Shown piece after piece: positions 8,556 to 16,888 of a stretch of 64,000 nucleotides of DNA. The notes beneath the pieces are model-generated. The model was given only the letters and a program-made list of their open reading frames with translations. It had not been told where the DNA came from and did not search any database. The position numbers were made by a program, and so were the translations under genes. Source of the DNA: Marisalimonas marina (GTDB lineage: Bacteria; Pseudomonadota; Alphaproteobacteria; Puniceispirillales; Marisalimonadaceae); NCBI GenBank assembly GCA_038131365.1, contig JAYPPH010000002.1, positions 186,001 to 250,000 on the forward strand, read 5' to 3'. Positions within the stretch are counted from its first letter, which is position 1. The number at the start of each line of letters is the position of its first letter.

Positions 8556-9316
8556 AAATTATCTTTTTGTTTTCGAATATAGCTAAAACATTCTGAAGGT
8601 ATATTTGAAACTAAACCAATAGAACTAGTGAAATCATTATTATCAGCTCTAAGGAAAGGGTTAATATATTTTTCTTTGCCTAATTCAAAGGGAACTGTCG
8701 GCATTTTTTGATCTCTTATCTTATTAATCTCTTCATTTGCAATTTTTAATAATTTATTTTTTGGGTCAATGTAAGTTGCAAACCTAGCGTTAGAAGAAGT
8801 ATACTCGTGTCCACAATAAACTAATGTATCATCAGGTAAATTTCTTAATTTAAGTAAGCTTGACCACATTTGTTCCATAGAACCCTCAAAAACACGACCA
8901 CAACCTAGGTAAAATAGTGTGTCTCCAGCAAAGAGACATTTTTCATCTTTTAAATAAAGACACACATGTCCAAGGGTATGCCCAGGAGTATGAATTACTT
9001 TTGTTTTAATTCCAGCAATTTCCAGTTCATCATTATCGGAAATGAATATATCTACATTTTTAATTCTATTTTTATCATAAGAAGGAGCAATTAATTTTGA
9101 TTTAAATATTTCTTGAAGTTTAGCATTACCTCCAATGTGATCATTATGATGATGAGTGTTTATTATTTCATTTAAATGCCAATCTTTTTGTTTTAAATAT
9201 TTTAATACAGGTTCTGACTCACCAGGATCAATAACACTAGTAATATTTTTCGACTCATTTCTGAGTAGATAGATATAATTGTCTGAAAAAGCTTTTATTA
9301 TTTTTATACTAATCAT
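8552..9316 (-). CDS. gloB: Hydroxyacylglutathione hydrolase (glyoxalase II)
   Basis: A 254-residue metallo-beta-lactamase-fold thioesterase. The binuclear metal motif THHHNDHIGG lies near residue 54, HTPGHTLGH near residue 109, and FAGDTLFYLGCGR near residue 130 supplies the bridging Asp. GHEYTSSNARFA near residue 170 is specific to glyoxalase II. It hydrolyses S-lactoylglutathione to lactate and glutathione, completing methylglyoxal detoxification. The C-terminal helical domain that binds glutathione is present. Starts with ATG at 9316. Confidence 0.94.
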   Translation of the reverse strand: MISIKIIKAFSDNYIYLLRNESKNITSVIDPGESEPVLKYLKQKDWHLNEIINTHHHNDHIGGNAKLQEIFKSKLIAPSYDKNRIKNVDIFISDNDELEIAGIKTKVIHTPGHTLGHVCLYLKDEKCLFAGDTLFYLGCGRVFEGSMEQMWSSLLKLRNLPDDTLVYCGHEYTSSNARFATYIDPKNKLLKIANEEINKIRDQKMPTVPFELGKEKYINPFLRADNNDFTSSIGLVSNIPSECFSYIRKQKDNF

Positions 9317-9446
9317 TTTTTACCTTCAAAATGTTCATATTACCCAAATAAACATAAAAAGTTAAAATATTTTGTTAGAAATATAATCAAAAAGTTTATT
9401 TATTTTTTAAATTATATATATATGTGTAAATGATAAAAGGACCAAG

Positions 9447-9719
9447 ATGAGTAATTTAGAACTAGACACACTGAGATCTCAAATTGATGAGATTGATGCT
9501 GAGTTATGCAAATTGATCAAAGAAAGACAGTCTTTAGCTTCAAAAATTATGAATGCTAAAAAAGGGGTTTTTCCTTTTGACCCTAAAAGAGAAGAAGAAT
9601 TAATTAAAAGGGTAGTAAGTTTGGGTTTGGACAAATTTTTAGTTGAAAAAGTCTGGCGTCAAATAATATCCTCTAATTTATCTATGCAAAAAGCTATTAA
9701 AGATTGGTGTGGCTGGTAA
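9447..9719 (+). CDS. Chorismate mutase, AroQ type (N-terminal part of a split gene?)
   Basis: A 90-residue all-helical AroQ domain: LDTLRSQIDEIDAELCKLI with the conserved Arg, then KERQSLASKIMNAKKG, then the RREEELIKRV-like segment and WRQIISSNLSMQ. It converts chorismate to prephenate at the head of tyrosine and phenylalanine synthesis. AGGACCAAG precedes the ATG. The last residues after SMQKAIKD (WCGW) look out of place. The next ORF, in the +1 frame, starts 11 bases before this stop and carries the C-terminal domain seen fused to chorismate mutase in many Alphaproteobacteria. Dropping one base near 9705-9710 would fuse the two. The mutase domain itself is complete and probably active. Confidence 0.88.
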   Translation: MSNLELDTLRSQIDEIDAELCKLIKERQSLASKIMNAKKGVFPFDPKREEELIKRVVSLGLDKFLVEKVWRQIISSNLSMQKAIKDWCGW

Positions 9720-9993
9720 TGATGATGAGATTAAATCAGCTTATACCTCTCATTTTGGTAATTATTTTAAAACTACCTACTTTTTGAGTGTTATAAGTTT
9801 ACTTGCTGCTTTAGACAAAAGGGATGTGGAAATTGGATTTATTGATAGTGAAAGTATTAATAAACTAAAAAAACATACAGATGTTAAGGTTAACTTTGAA
9901 ATTATTGCAAAAGTACCTCTTTTTAAAAGTCCTAACCAAAAAGAATATAATATTATTAAGCTTAAAGATGATATGGCAAAGGAAAATGAATGA
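9709..9993 (+). CDS. C-terminal domain of the chorismate mutase protein, in a separate frame
   Basis: A 94-residue ORF beginning with GTG at 9709, overlapping the mutase ORF by 11 bases. VAGNDDEIKSAYTSHFG and the following segment resemble the region after the AroQ domain in single-chain alphaproteobacterial chorismate mutases of about 280 residues; this is my family recollection, not a search. It has no enzyme motif of its own. The most economical reading is one ancestral gene with a one-base insertion or a sequence error. Translation by coupling at the overlapping GTG is possible. Its stop overlaps the aminotransferase start as ATGA. Confidence 0.6.
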   Translation: MAGNDDEIKSAYTSHFGNYFKTTYFLSVISLLAALDKRDVEIGFIDSESINKLKKHTDVKVNFEIIAKVPLFKSPNQKEYNIIKLKDDMAKENE

Positions 9994-11087
9994 CCTCACC
10001 ATCAGCTAAAGCGAGTGTAGAAAAATTAAAGTCTTATAAACCAAATTTTGGTAAGACAATAAAAAAAAATTTAATTAGATTGTCTGCTAATGAGAGTGCT
10101 TTGGGGACATCTTTGGATGCAGTTAAAGTTCTTAATGAGTATTCAAATAATTTAAATAGATACCCCCCACAAGTTAGTGAAGATTTAATTAATGCGATTG
10201 CAAATAGATATTCACTTAATAAAAACAAAATTATTTTAGGTAATGGGTCAGATGAGCTGATATCTATAATAGCGCAAGCTTTCTTAGAGCCAGAAGATGA
10301 AGCAATTCATACTGAATATGGATTTCTCCAATTTCCGCAAGCCATCTCTATTACAGGTGCCAAAGCTATAGTTGCAAAAGATGTTAATTTCACAGTTAGC
10401 GTTGATAATATTTTAAGTAGAATAAACAAAAAAACTAAATTAGTATTTTTAGCCAACCCTAATAATCCAACTGGCACTTATATCCCTAGAGAAGAAGTCA
10501 TTCGGCTTCATAACTCAATACCATCAAATGTAATATTAGTTTATGATGCGGCTTACTCTGAGTATATTAGAAATGATTTGTATATTGATGGAAGTGAGCT
10601 AGTTGACAAATTTAATAATGTTATAATGTTAAGAACATTCTCAAAGTTGCATGGTCTAGCATCTTTAAGGCTCGGCTGGGGTTACTGTTCTGAAGATATC
10701 TTAAACTCTCTTATGAAAGTGCGTGGTCCATTTAGCGTAAATATAGCTGCAATTATGGCAGGGACTGCAGCTATAGAAGATATAAAGTTTCAAGAGAAAT
10801 CTTTCCAACATAATAAAATATGGATGAAATGGCTTGAAAATGAAATTCAATTATTAAAACTTGATTTTCAGCCCTCTATTACTAATTTCCTCTTAGTACA
10901 ATTTCCAGAAACAGCTGATCATAGTGCTAAAAAGGCTGAAACTTTTTTGGCTGAAAGAGGAATTTTGGTAAGAGGAATGGAGGTTTATGGCCTTCCAAAT
11001 CACTTAAGAATTTCTATAGGTAATGAAATAGAAAACAAAATTTTAGTTAAAGAACTAAAAAGTTTTTTAGAAAATAATCATGAATGA
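9990..11087 (+). CDS. hisC: Histidinol-phosphate/aromatic aminotransferase
   Basis: A 365-residue class I/II PLP aminotransferase. LGNGSDELI near residue 82 binds cofactor phosphate; FLANPNNPTGTY near residue 152 and VYDAAYSEY near residue 182 hold the Asn and Asp/Tyr cofactor contacts. The Schiff-base lysine lies in RTFSKLHGLASLRLGW near residue 220. The N-terminal ANESALG matches HisC. Because it lies between chorismate mutase and prephenate dehydrogenase, it likely also transaminates aromatic precursors, as HisC paralogues commonly do. Its ATG overlaps the preceding stop, and it overlaps the next gene by 8 bases. Confidence 0.91.
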   Translation: MTSPSAKASVEKLKSYKPNFGKTIKKNLIRLSANESALGTSLDAVKVLNEYSNNLNRYPPQVSEDLINAIANRYSLNKNKIILGNGSDELISIIAQAFLEPEDEAIHTEYGFLQFPQAISITGAKAIVAKDVNFTVSVDNILSRINKKTKLVFLANPNNPTGTYIPREEVIRLHNSIPSNVILVYDAAYSEYIRNDLYIDGSELVDKFNNVIMLRTFSKLHGLASLRLGWGYCSEDILNSLMKVRGPFSVNIAAIMAGTAAIEDIKFQEKSFQHNKIWMKWLENEIQLLKLDFQPSITNFLLVQFPETADHSAKKAETFLAERGILVRGMEVYGLPNHLRISIGNEIENKILVKELKSFLENNHE

Positions 11088-11958
11088 TAGTTTAAAAAAA
11101 ATTTCTATAATAGGATTGGGTTTAATAGGGACTTCAATTTTGCATTCAATTAGGCAAAAATTAAATAAAGAAACTGTAACCTATGCCTATGATATAGAGC
11201 TTGAACATAGAAATATAGTATCAGAAATGGGTATTGCATCTTTTGTATGTGATAATATTTCTGATGCGGTAAAAGACGCTGAATTAGTCATTCTAGCGAT
11301 ACCAGTGGGCTCAATGGAAACTGTTGCAAAGTTGATATCTCCTCACTTGAAAGCAAATGCAATAATAACGGATACTGGTTCAACAAAAGCCTCTGTCATA
11401 AAAGATGTAAGTATCAACCTACCAAACAATGTTTTTTTTATTCCATCACACCCGATTGCTGGCACCGAATTCTCTGGCCCCAAGGCAGGCTTTGGCTCTT
11501 TGTTTGAAAATAGATACTGGCTGATAGTCTCAGATATAGAAAATGAAAATATATACAAATTATCTAATTTCTTTGCAAATTTAGGATCAAAAGTAGAAAT
11601 AGTTAGTATTGACTATCATGACAAAATACTAGCAATAACTTCTCATTTGCCACATTTAATTGCTTATACGATTGTCGGAACAGCATCTGATTTAGAAACT
11701 GATCTAAAAAATGATGTAATTAAGTATTCTGCTTCAGGTTTTAGAGATTTTACTAGAATTGCGTCTTCAAATCCTATTATGTGGAGAGATATATTCCTAA
11801 ATAATAGCGAAGCAGTTCTTGAAATGTTACAAAGGTTTAATGAAGATCTATCTGACTTACAAAAAGCAATAAGGAAAAAGGATGGAAAAAAATTAGAAAC
11901 CTTTTTCTCAAGAACTAGAAATATAAGAAAAAAAATAATTAGTGCTGGCCAATTATAA
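11080..11958 (+). CDS. tyrA: Prephenate/arogenate dehydrogenase
   Basis: A 292-residue NAD(P)-dependent dehydrogenase that oxidatively decarboxylates prephenate or arogenate in tyrosine synthesis. The Rossmann motif IIGLGLIGTSI lies near residue 10 and the VILAIPVGSM strand near residue 70. TDTGSTKASV near 101 and PSHPIAGTEFSGP near residue 127 contain the catalytic His and substrate loop of the TyrA family. FRDFTRIASSNPIMWRDIF near residue 222 is the C-terminal helical signature. It is the last gene of the aromatic amino-acid cluster and is convergent with the YdcF-like gene. Confidence 0.94.
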   Translation: MNDSLKKISIIGLGLIGTSILHSIRQKLNKETVTYAYDIELEHRNIVSEMGIASFVCDNISDAVKDAELVILAIPVGSMETVAKLISPHLKANAIITDTGSTKASVIKDVSINLPNNVFFIPSHPIAGTEFSGPKAGFGSLFENRYWLIVSDIENENIYKLSNFFANLGSKVEIVSIDYHDKILAITSHLPHLIAYTIVGTASDLETDLKNDVIKYSASGFRDFTRIASSNPIMWRDIFLNNSEAVLEMLQRFNEDLSDLQKAIRKKDGKKLETFFSRTRNIRKKIISAGQL

Positions 11959-11964
11959 AATCCA

Positions 11965-12579
11965 TTAAATTCTTAAAGTTTTAATTCTAACATTTGCTAT
12001 TATATACTTACAGTATTCAATAAATATCAATGAAAATGTCTCAAAAGATTTAAGCCATTTATTGATTTGATGTTGTTTAGGGGTAATAGGATAATATAAA
12101 ATTTTTAAATTTGGCATTTTATTTTGAAATTCTAAAATAGACCTTGGAATATGATAGTTACTAGTTATGAGCAGAATTTCTTCAATATTATTCTTAGAAA
12201 CCCATTTTGATGTTTCAACTGCATTAGAATAGGTGTCTTGAGAAACATCATCAAGCTCAACACAACATTCTATTAATCTTAAGTCAAAATTAGGATTTAA
12301 TTTTTCTTGTAAACTTAGTTTTGAAAAACCTTTTCCTGTCCCACTCACTAGTACTTTTAAATTTGAAATTGACTTCTTATCTAGTTTATAAATTACTTCA
12401 AAACCCTCTTTTATTCTATTTGTTCCTCCAGTAAGAATAACAACCTTAGAACTTAGGTTAATTGGATCTTTTTGAAGTGTTAAAATTCTTTCTTTAAAAC
12501 TATTTAACTCAATAAAAAAATAAGCGATAAGAAACAACAAAAAAGTAATGAAAAAAATCTTTTTAAAAGTAAATATCAT
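11965..12579 (-). CDS. YdcF/DUF218-family protein, membrane-anchored
   Basis: A 204-residue protein with one N-terminal membrane segment (about residues 5-24) and a DUF218 fold. VVILTGGTNRIKEGFE near residue 47, VLVSGTGKG near residue 76, and DTYSNAVETSKWV near residue 115 with LLITSNYHIPRS near residue 137 are the family motifs. Characterised relatives (ElyC, SanA, YdcF) sit in the envelope, and some affect peptidoglycan or undecaprenyl metabolism; no reaction can be assigned here. In many Alphaproteobacteria a YdcF protein lies near cell-division genes. No operon partner on this strand. Confidence 0.82.
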   Translation of the reverse strand: MIFTFKKIFFITFLLFLIAYFFIELNSFKERILTLQKDPINLSSKVVILTGGTNRIKEGFEVIYKLDKKSISNLKVLVSGTGKGFSKLSLQEKLNPNFDLRLIECCVELDDVSQDTYSNAVETSKWVSKNNIEEILLITSNYHIPRSILEFQNKMPNLKILYYPITPKQHQINKWLKSFETFSLIFIEYCKYIIANVRIKTLRI

Positions 12580-12677
12580 GTAAAATTATCATAAATAAAT
12601 TTTTATCATGTTGGCAAAAAAATATCTCTTAGTATACTATTAAAATCATTTCTTATCTATTTATAGAGAAGCTAAAA

Positions 12678-13517
12678 ATGCTTGAAACATGCAAATCTTG
12701 TGGAACTGTTTTTGAAGTAGATAGAGCGTTGCTTTCAAAAAATATTCAATGGCTCAAATGTAGTGTCTGTAATCAAAAATGGAGTGTTTCAAAGGAAATT
12801 TTTAAAGATTCTGATAAAGAGATTACAGTTTTAAGAGATAATAAATCTAATGATCAATCTGAAAAAGTTAAAAAAGATTTGGCATCAATAAAATCAGTTA
12901 TTGAGAAAAAAACAAAAAAATTTTCAGATCAAAAAAGCTCAGCGTTAGATCAAAAAAATAAAACAGTCAATCAAATAGCTTCAGAGTTATCTGCTTCAAA
13001 ATTAAAATCTAAAAGCCAAACAAACACTAAACCTCCTAAAAAAAATAAGATTAAAAGAGTATACTTTTTATATTTATTTATACTTTTAATTGTATTTTCT
13101 ATTTTTGTTATATTTTTCCGCTCTTCTATCTTAGCCTATATATACTTTTATTTTCCTAAATACGCTGAATTTTATTCGGAAAACATTAATCTGATCTCAT
13201 CGAAAATTAAATCACCTATATTAGCTGAACTTCATTATATAAATCTAATTGACTTTGTTGCTACCGCTAAGAATGGCCAAATTAAATTTTCTGGAACAAT
13301 TACGAATGGGTCAGAACGACCAATACTAGTTCCTAGAATAAAAATATTAGCAATTAGAGAAGATAGAAAAATAATGCTTGAAAAAATCTTAGTTCTTGAT
13401 CAAAAAATCATTAAGCCAAAATCTATGATAAAATTCCAAAATGGACTAAGTTTTAAGTCAAATAATGAGAATGTGAGTGTGAAAGCTACTTTATTAAAAG
13501 AAATAATGGATTTTTAG
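12678..13517 (+). CDS. Zinc-ribbon (MJ0042-type) membrane protein
   Basis: A 279-residue protein. Two CxxC pairs (CKSCGTVF at residues 5-12, KCSVCNQKW at about 37-45) form an MJ0042-type zinc ribbon. A lysine-rich, low-complexity linker spans about residues 60-120, and one hydrophobic segment (about 126-147) would place the C-terminal domain in the periplasm. That part (ITNGSERPILVPRIKILAI) resembles a DUF3426-like beta domain. The family is common in Alphaproteobacteria near ftsEX and ydcF-like genes; its function is unknown. The start is the first ATG, next to the zinc ribbon. Confidence 0.75.
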   Translation: MLETCKSCGTVFEVDRALLSKNIQWLKCSVCNQKWSVSKEIFKDSDKEITVLRDNKSNDQSEKVKKDLASIKSVIEKKTKKFSDQKSSALDQKNKTVNQIASELSASKLKSKSQTNTKPPKKNKIKRVYFLYLFILLIVFSIFVIFFRSSILAYIYFYFPKYAEFYSENINLISSKIKSPILAELHYINLIDFVATAKNGQIKFSGTITNGSERPILVPRIKILAIREDRKIMLEKILVLDQKIIKPKSMIKFQNGLSFKSNNENVSVKATLLKEIMDF

Positions 13518-14776
13518 TCAAAATTTATAAGCTTTTCTTTAGCAATAATTTCCTTTATTGAATCTACTTTTTTAATCTGGTGATCTTTATTATTTACAAT
13601 CAATATTTCAATAGCATCACTTCTTGCATTATAGTTAGAACTCATTACAGAAGAGTATGCTCCAGCAGTCATAATTGCTAAAAATTGATTATTATCGACA
13701 TAATTAATACTTCTGTTTAATGCAAGATAATCCCCTGTTTCACAAATAGGGCCAACAATATCAGCTTTTATTTTCATGTTGTTATTATTCTCTACATGAA
13801 CAATTTTATGATATGCATCGTACAAAGTCGGCCTTATTAGGTTGTTCATAGCTGCATCAACAATTATAAAATTTTTATCTTTTGTTTTTTTATTCCTTAT
13901 TACTTTTGTGACTAAGATACCAGCTTGGGCAATGAGACTTCTTCCGGGTTCAAAGCTAAGCTTATAACCAGATTTTAAGAACAAGTTATTAATAATTTTT
14001 TTATAATCACTGTAATTTGGTTCTATATTATTTTTGTAATCAACACCTATTCCTCCTCCTAAATCCAAAGATGGAACTATAAAGCCACTTTTTCTAAGAT
14101 CATCAGCTAAATTTTTCAAATTAAGGTATGCTTGATTAAAGAAATTAAAGTCAAATATTTGTGATCCTATGTGAACACCTAATCCAACAGGATTTATGTG
14201 ATCAAGTTGATGTAATTTTCTATAAATTTCTTTAACATTTTTGAAATCTATACCAAATTTAGTTTCTTTTTCACCTGTAGATATTTTTTTATGAGTTTTA
14301 GGAGCAATATCAGGGTTAACTCTTAAGCAAATATTAGCCTTTATCTTGATTTTTGAAGCTATAGAATAGATATCATCCAGCTCTTCTTCAGATTCAATAT
14401 TGAATTGTAAAATATTATTTCTTAAAGCAACTTCAATCTCGTTTTTATTCTTACCTACACCAGAAAAAATTATTTTATTTGCTGGTATCCCAGCTGCCAT
14501 ACACTTCTCAAATTCACCTATAGAGACTATATCAGCGCCACAGCCTAATTTAGAAAAAAATTTAATTATATTTACAGAGTCATTAGCCTTAACTGCATAA
14601 TGAATATTTCCATTTACTTCTTTGATTGTATTAAAAAATATATCATAACGATCCTTCATTATTTCAGTGTCATAAATATATAATGGAGTTCCGTATTTTT
14701 TAGCTAAATCAGATACTTTTATACCTTGAACACTTAACTCATCATTTTCATCTCTATAAAAACCTAAAGAATGCAT
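13514..14776 (-). CDS. lysA: Diaminopimelate decarboxylase
   Basis: Converts meso-diaminopimelate to L-lysine with PLP. The 420-residue chain starting MHSLGFYRDE has the family length. HYAVKAND near residue 60 holds the PLP lysine, LDLGGGIGV near residue 246 the Gly-rich phosphate loop, and EPGRSL near residue 284 and GPICETGDYLA near residue 350 the substrate and active-site Cys region. The frame extends to 14839, but that part overlaps the lipoprotein gene. The ATG at 14776 lies eight bases after the lipoprotein stop, the usual arrangement. Cotranscribed with argH and the lipoprotein. Confidence 0.95.
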   Translation of the reverse strand: MHSLGFYRDENDELSVQGIKVSDLAKKYGTPLYIYDTEIMKDRYDIFFNTIKEVNGNIHYAVKANDSVNIIKFFSKLGCGADIVSIGEFEKCMAAGIPANKIIFSGVGKNKNEIEVALRNNILQFNIESEEELDDIYSIASKIKIKANICLRVNPDIAPKTHKKISTGEKETKFGIDFKNVKEIYRKLHQLDHINPVGLGVHIGSQIFDFNFFNQAYLNLKNLADDLRKSGFIVPSLDLGGGIGVDYKNNIEPNYSDYKKIINNLFLKSGYKLSFEPGRSLIAQAGILVTKVIRNKKTKDKNFIIVDAAMNNLIRPTLYDAYHKIVHVENNNNMKIKADIVGPICETGDYLALNRSINYVDNNQFLAIMTAGAYSSVMSSNYNARSDAIEILIVNNKDHQIKKVDSIKEIIAKEKLINFD

Positions 14777-14784
14777 CGCAAAAT

Positions 14785-14895
14785 CTAATTTTTTTCGATT
14801 GTTTGTGAGGGCTTGAGTGGTGCTGTTTTTCTTCCACAACTACTAATTGTTAATGAGAAAATCAACAAAATAAAAATTAGTAATTTAAATTTCAT
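14785..14895 (-). CDS. Small LptM/YifL-like lipoprotein
   Basis: A 36-residue peptide, MKFKLLIFILLIFSLTISSC followed by GRKTAPLKPSQTIEKN. A hydrophobic signal sequence ends in a lipobox-like ISSC, and the mature part begins CGRKTAPLKP, which matches the C-G-x-K-(x)-P-L-x-P pattern of LptM/YifL proteins. Its position between argH and lysA is the usual one for this family. LptM helps the LPS transport translocon LptD mature in Escherichia coli; a similar role here is inferred. The start overlaps the end of argH by 11 bases. Confidence 0.8.
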   Translation of the reverse strand: MKFKLLIFILLIFSLTISSCGRKTAPLKPSQTIEKN

Positions 14896-16306
14896 TTTTG
14901 TTACCTAGAAATTTTAATTTAGCTTTTTTTACAGCTTCTAAGACATTTAAAGGAGCAGTACCTCCATAAGATGTCCTTTGAGAAACAGAATTCTCTATTT
15001 TTAAAACATTTAAAATATTTTCGTCAGCATTCGGCACAACTGTTCTGATATCATCTAAAGTTAATTTTTCAAGAGAACAGTTTTTACTTTCAGCTAATAA
15101 AACAATTCTTCCGGTAAAATGATGTGCATCTCTAAAAGGAATAGCTAAATTAGTAACTAAGTAATCTGCTAAATCAGTAGCTGTCGGGAAACCCTTTTGA
15201 AGAGCTTCAATCATTTTAGCTGGAACTGGTTCTAATTTGCTAATCATTCCATTCATAACAATCAAACACAGTTTAACAGTCTTAACTGTATCAAATAGAG
15301 GTTCTTTGTCTTCTTGCATATCTTTTCCGTATGTCATTGGAAGACCTTTTAGAACCGTCATTAGATTAAAAAGATTACCAAAAATTCGCCCTGGTTTAGC
15401 TCTAATTAATTCTGCCGCATCAGGATTTCTCTTTTGTGGCATTATGCTTGAGCCAGTAGTAAAGCTTTCTGGTAATTTAATAAAATTAAATCGATCAGAA
15501 GACCATATAACTAACTCCTCTGCTAATCTTGACAAATGAATGGCGATCAAAGAAGAGGCTGACATAAATTCAACTGCAAAATCTCTATCTGAAACGGCAT
15601 CCATTGAATTATTTGTTGGTTTTTCAAATCTTAATTTTTTAGCTACAAAATCTCTATCAATTGGATAGCTTGTACCCGCTAAGGCAGCAGAGCCAAGTGG
15701 TAGTTCATTTAATCTTTTTCGGCAATCAGCTAAGCGTCCTCTATCTCTTCCTAACATTTCGACATACGCTAACAAATGATGACCAAAGGTTATGGGTTGT
15801 GCTACTTGAAGGTGAGTATATCCAGGCATTAATAGATTGTAATTTTCCTCAGCTTTTTCTATCAAAGAGCCTTGAAGATCACAAAGGATTAAATCAATCT
15901 CATCGATATTTCTTCTAAGCCATAGTTTTATATCTGTCGCCACTTGGTCATTCCTTGACCGAGCAGTATGCAATTTCTTTCCAGGATCACCAATAATTTC
16001 CACAAGCCTATTTTCAATATTCATATGAATATCTTCTAATTTTAATGAAAAGTTAAACACATTATTAGATATTTCAGTTCTTATTTGTTTCAGGCCAGAT
16101 TTGATAAGTTCAAAATCCTTTTTTGAAATTATTTCTTGCCTGCATAACATCTCAGAGTGAGCTAGTGATCCTTCTATATCATCTAAATATAAAATTTTAT
16201 CAAACTGGATTGATGAGTTAAACTCTTGCATTATTTCATCAGTCGAAGAAGAGAACCTTCCACCCCAAATATCGTTAATTTTTTTTCCAGAGCTATTATT
16301 TTTCAT
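14885..16306 (-). CDS. argH: Argininosuccinate lyase
   Basis: A 473-residue fumarase/aspartase-superfamily enzyme that cleaves argininosuccinate to arginine and fumarate. IWGGRFSSSTDEIMQEFNSSI is the usual N-terminus, HTARSRNDQVATDIKLW near residue 113 binds substrate, PGYTHLQVAQP near 160 holds the catalytic His, and GSSIMPQKRNPD near residue 287 is the superfamily signature with the catalytic Ser. The start ATG at 16306 faces the divergent tlpA-like gene 49 bases away. It heads the argH-lipoprotein-lysA operon. Confidence 0.97.
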   Translation of the reverse strand: MKNNSSGKKINDIWGGRFSSSTDEIMQEFNSSIQFDKILYLDDIEGSLAHSEMLCRQEIISKKDFELIKSGLKQIRTEISNNVFNFSLKLEDIHMNIENRLVEIIGDPGKKLHTARSRNDQVATDIKLWLRRNIDEIDLILCDLQGSLIEKAEENYNLLMPGYTHLQVAQPITFGHHLLAYVEMLGRDRGRLADCRKRLNELPLGSAALAGTSYPIDRDFVAKKLRFEKPTNNSMDAVSDRDFAVEFMSASSLIAIHLSRLAEELVIWSSDRFNFIKLPESFTTGSSIMPQKRNPDAAELIRAKPGRIFGNLFNLMTVLKGLPMTYGKDMQEDKEPLFDTVKTVKLCLIVMNGMISKLEPVPAKMIEALQKGFPTATDLADYLVTNLAIPFRDAHHFTGRIVLLAESKNCSLEKLTLDDIRTVVPNADENILNVLKIENSVSQRTSYGGTAPLNVLEAVKKAKLKFLGNKNEI

Positions 16307-16354
16307 TTTTTTATCTATAGTAGAAAATTAAGCTAGCTTAATTCAATTTTTAAC

Positions 16355-16888
16355 ATGCATACATTATATTTATACAAAAACATATTATTATTATTTTCTT
16401 TAATTATTTTTGCAACCAGTTCTTATGCCAGTGAAATTTTAAAAAGACTAGATAATCCTATAATGTTTCCTAATAAAAGTATTTTGGATCAAAATGAAAA
16501 TAATATAATTTTTAAGTTTAATAAAAATTTCCAAAAAGATGGTTATGTCATTAATTTTTGGGCTACCTGGTGTGTTCCATGTAAAAAAGAGTTACCGGAT
16601 TTAAGTTTACTTAACTCTAAAATAGCAAAACATGATATTGAGGTTTTAACTGTTTCAATAGATCAAAAAAATATAAAAGATCAGATTGAGTTCTTATCTA
16701 AAAATGGTGCATCAGAATTAAAGCATTTTTTTGATAAAAAAATGGATTTATATAAATCATTAAAACTTAGGGGCATACCTACAACCATTTTGGTCAATAA
16801 AAATGGCCAAATAATTTCTATTCAAGAGGGTATGATAAAATGGGGTGATGATAAAGTTGTCAGTAAAATAAAAAAATTATTCTATTAA
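16355..16888 (+). CDS. TlpA/ResA-like periplasmic thioredoxin
   Basis: A 177-residue exported thiol-disulfide oxidoreductase. A signal sequence (about residues 7-25, ending in SSYAS) is followed by a thioredoxin fold with the active site WATWCVPCKKE near residue 70 and the cis-Pro element RGIPTT near residue 144. Its probable role is reduction of periplasmic thiols, for example in cytochrome maturation; the partner is unknown. It is divergent from argH, a position often seen in Alphaproteobacteria. Its 3' end overlaps etfA by 12 bases. Confidence 0.88.
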   Translation: MHTLYLYKNILLLFSLIIFATSSYASEILKRLDNPIMFPNKSILDQNENNIIFKFNKNFQKDGYVINFWATWCVPCKKELPDLSLLNSKIAKHDIEVLTVSIDQKNIKDQIEFLSKNGASELKHFFDKKMDLYKSLKLRGIPTTILVNKNGQIISIQEGMIKWGDDKVVSKIKKLFY

